Positions 5,438-5,814 of a stretch of 5,814 bases of DNA are shown here, one piece after another (position 1 is the stretch's first letter; each line of letters opens with the position of its first letter). The position numbers and the translations under genes were made by a program. The notes under the pieces are model-generated. The model worked only from the letters and a program-made list of their open reading frames with translations, did no database searches and was not told where the DNA came from. Source of the DNA: Sphingomonadaceae bacterium. Lineage in GTDB: Bacteria > Pseudomonadota > Alphaproteobacteria > Sphingomonadales > Sphingomonadaceae. Location of the stretch: assembly GCA_020446665.1 (NCBI GenBank), contig JAGREF010000262.1, forward strand, positions 1 to 5,814, read 5' to 3'.

Positions 5438-5814
5438 CAGTCGCGCTTCTTCTTCGCGCTGCCCTTCTTGGGCGGGCGGCTGGTCGGCTTGCTGCTGGCA
5501 GGGGCCCCGCCACGCCCGCGCCGTTCGCCCCGGCGGGCCTTGCGATATTGCTTGGCATGCTGGCGCGCGGCCTTCTTCTTGTCTTCCTTGCCGGGCGGGG
5601 GCGGGCCCTTTTCCGGCTCCGCCGCACTCAGCCCTTCATCGAAGCCCAGCTGCGCCATGCTGGCGGCAAAATGATCGGGCAAGTCAGCGGTAACATCCAG
5701 CCGGTCGCCATCGGGATGGTCGATGATCAGGCGCCGCGCATGCAAATGCATCTTGCGGCTGACACTGCCGGTCAGGAAGGCTTCCTGCCCGCCATATTTG
5801 CCATCGCCCACGAT
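5437..5814 (-). CDS. RluA-family rRNA pseudouridine synthase, C-terminal part
   Basis: The gene runs off the right edge, and 125 codons of its 3' end are visible. RluA-family enzymes isomerise uridines in 23S rRNA or tRNA. The visible start IVGDGKYGG (from 5814) is the conserved family motif that follows the catalytic core, and SRKMHLHARRLIIDHPDG matches the later LHA-RL---HP motif. The catalytic aspartate lies outside the window. The GTG at 5811 encodes the V of this motif and is not a start. After the domain ends near QLGFDEGL, about 60 residues follow that are unusually rich in Lys, Arg, Pro and Gly (KKKAARQHAKQYRKARRGER), probably disordered and RNA-binding. Which target uridine is modified cannot be told. 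This is the most upstream visible gene of the minus-strand operon. Confidence 0.9.
   Translation of the reverse strand: MVGDGKYGGQEAFLTGSVSRKMHLHARRLIIDHPDGDRLDVTADLPDHFAASMAQLGFDEGLSAAEPEKGPPPPGKEDKKKAARQHAKQYRKARRGERRGRGGAPASSKPTSRPPKKGSAKKKRD

Overview
The window looks like chromosomal DNA from an alphaproteobacterium, most likely a sphingomonad (Sphingomonadaceae or Erythrobacteraceae). The grounds are a high G+C content, an ATP12-type F1-ATPase assembly chaperone (a family of alphaproteobacteria and mitochondria), an mlaEFD cluster followed directly by an ABC-transport auxiliary lipoprotein, and a palindromic repeat with a GCGAAAGC core whose translation reads VIPAKAGI. The species assignment is inference.

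Positions 1-2849 (+ strand) hold a lipid-transport operon: the 3' part of mlaE (permease), mlaF (ATPase), mlaD (MCE-domain substrate-binding protein anchored in the inner membrane) and a PqiC/YmbA-like lipoprotein. The genes overlap or lie 6-10 nt apart. Together they should form an inner-membrane ABC machine that moves phospholipid between the inner and outer membranes. The operon begins upstream of the window.

Positions 3275-5814 (- strand) hold a second, convergent operon. Read in its own direction it has the 3' end of an RluA-family rRNA pseudouridine synthase, a PaiB-like FMN-binding protein, a HAD-IA phosphatase, a 73-aa two-helix membrane protein of unknown function, and the ATP12 chaperone. 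Every junction overlaps by 1 or 4 nt, which indicates translational coupling. The genes share no obvious pathway.

The 425-nt gap between the two convergent operons (2850-3274) is the most interesting part. It holds a small GIY-YIG nuclease gene (2957-3229) bounded by a 33-bp inverted repeat (2904-2936 and 3230-3262, 31/33 identical). Each copy is itself a REP-like hairpin with a four-base loop. The right copy starts at the base after the nuclease stop codon. A further hairpin ends one base before the nuclease start codon. The layout resembles a self-contained repeat-plus-nuclease cassette, analogous to REP/RAYT pairs but with a GIY-YIG enzyme. That function is a hypothesis. I saw no tRNA, rRNA, CRISPR array or classical insertion sequence.
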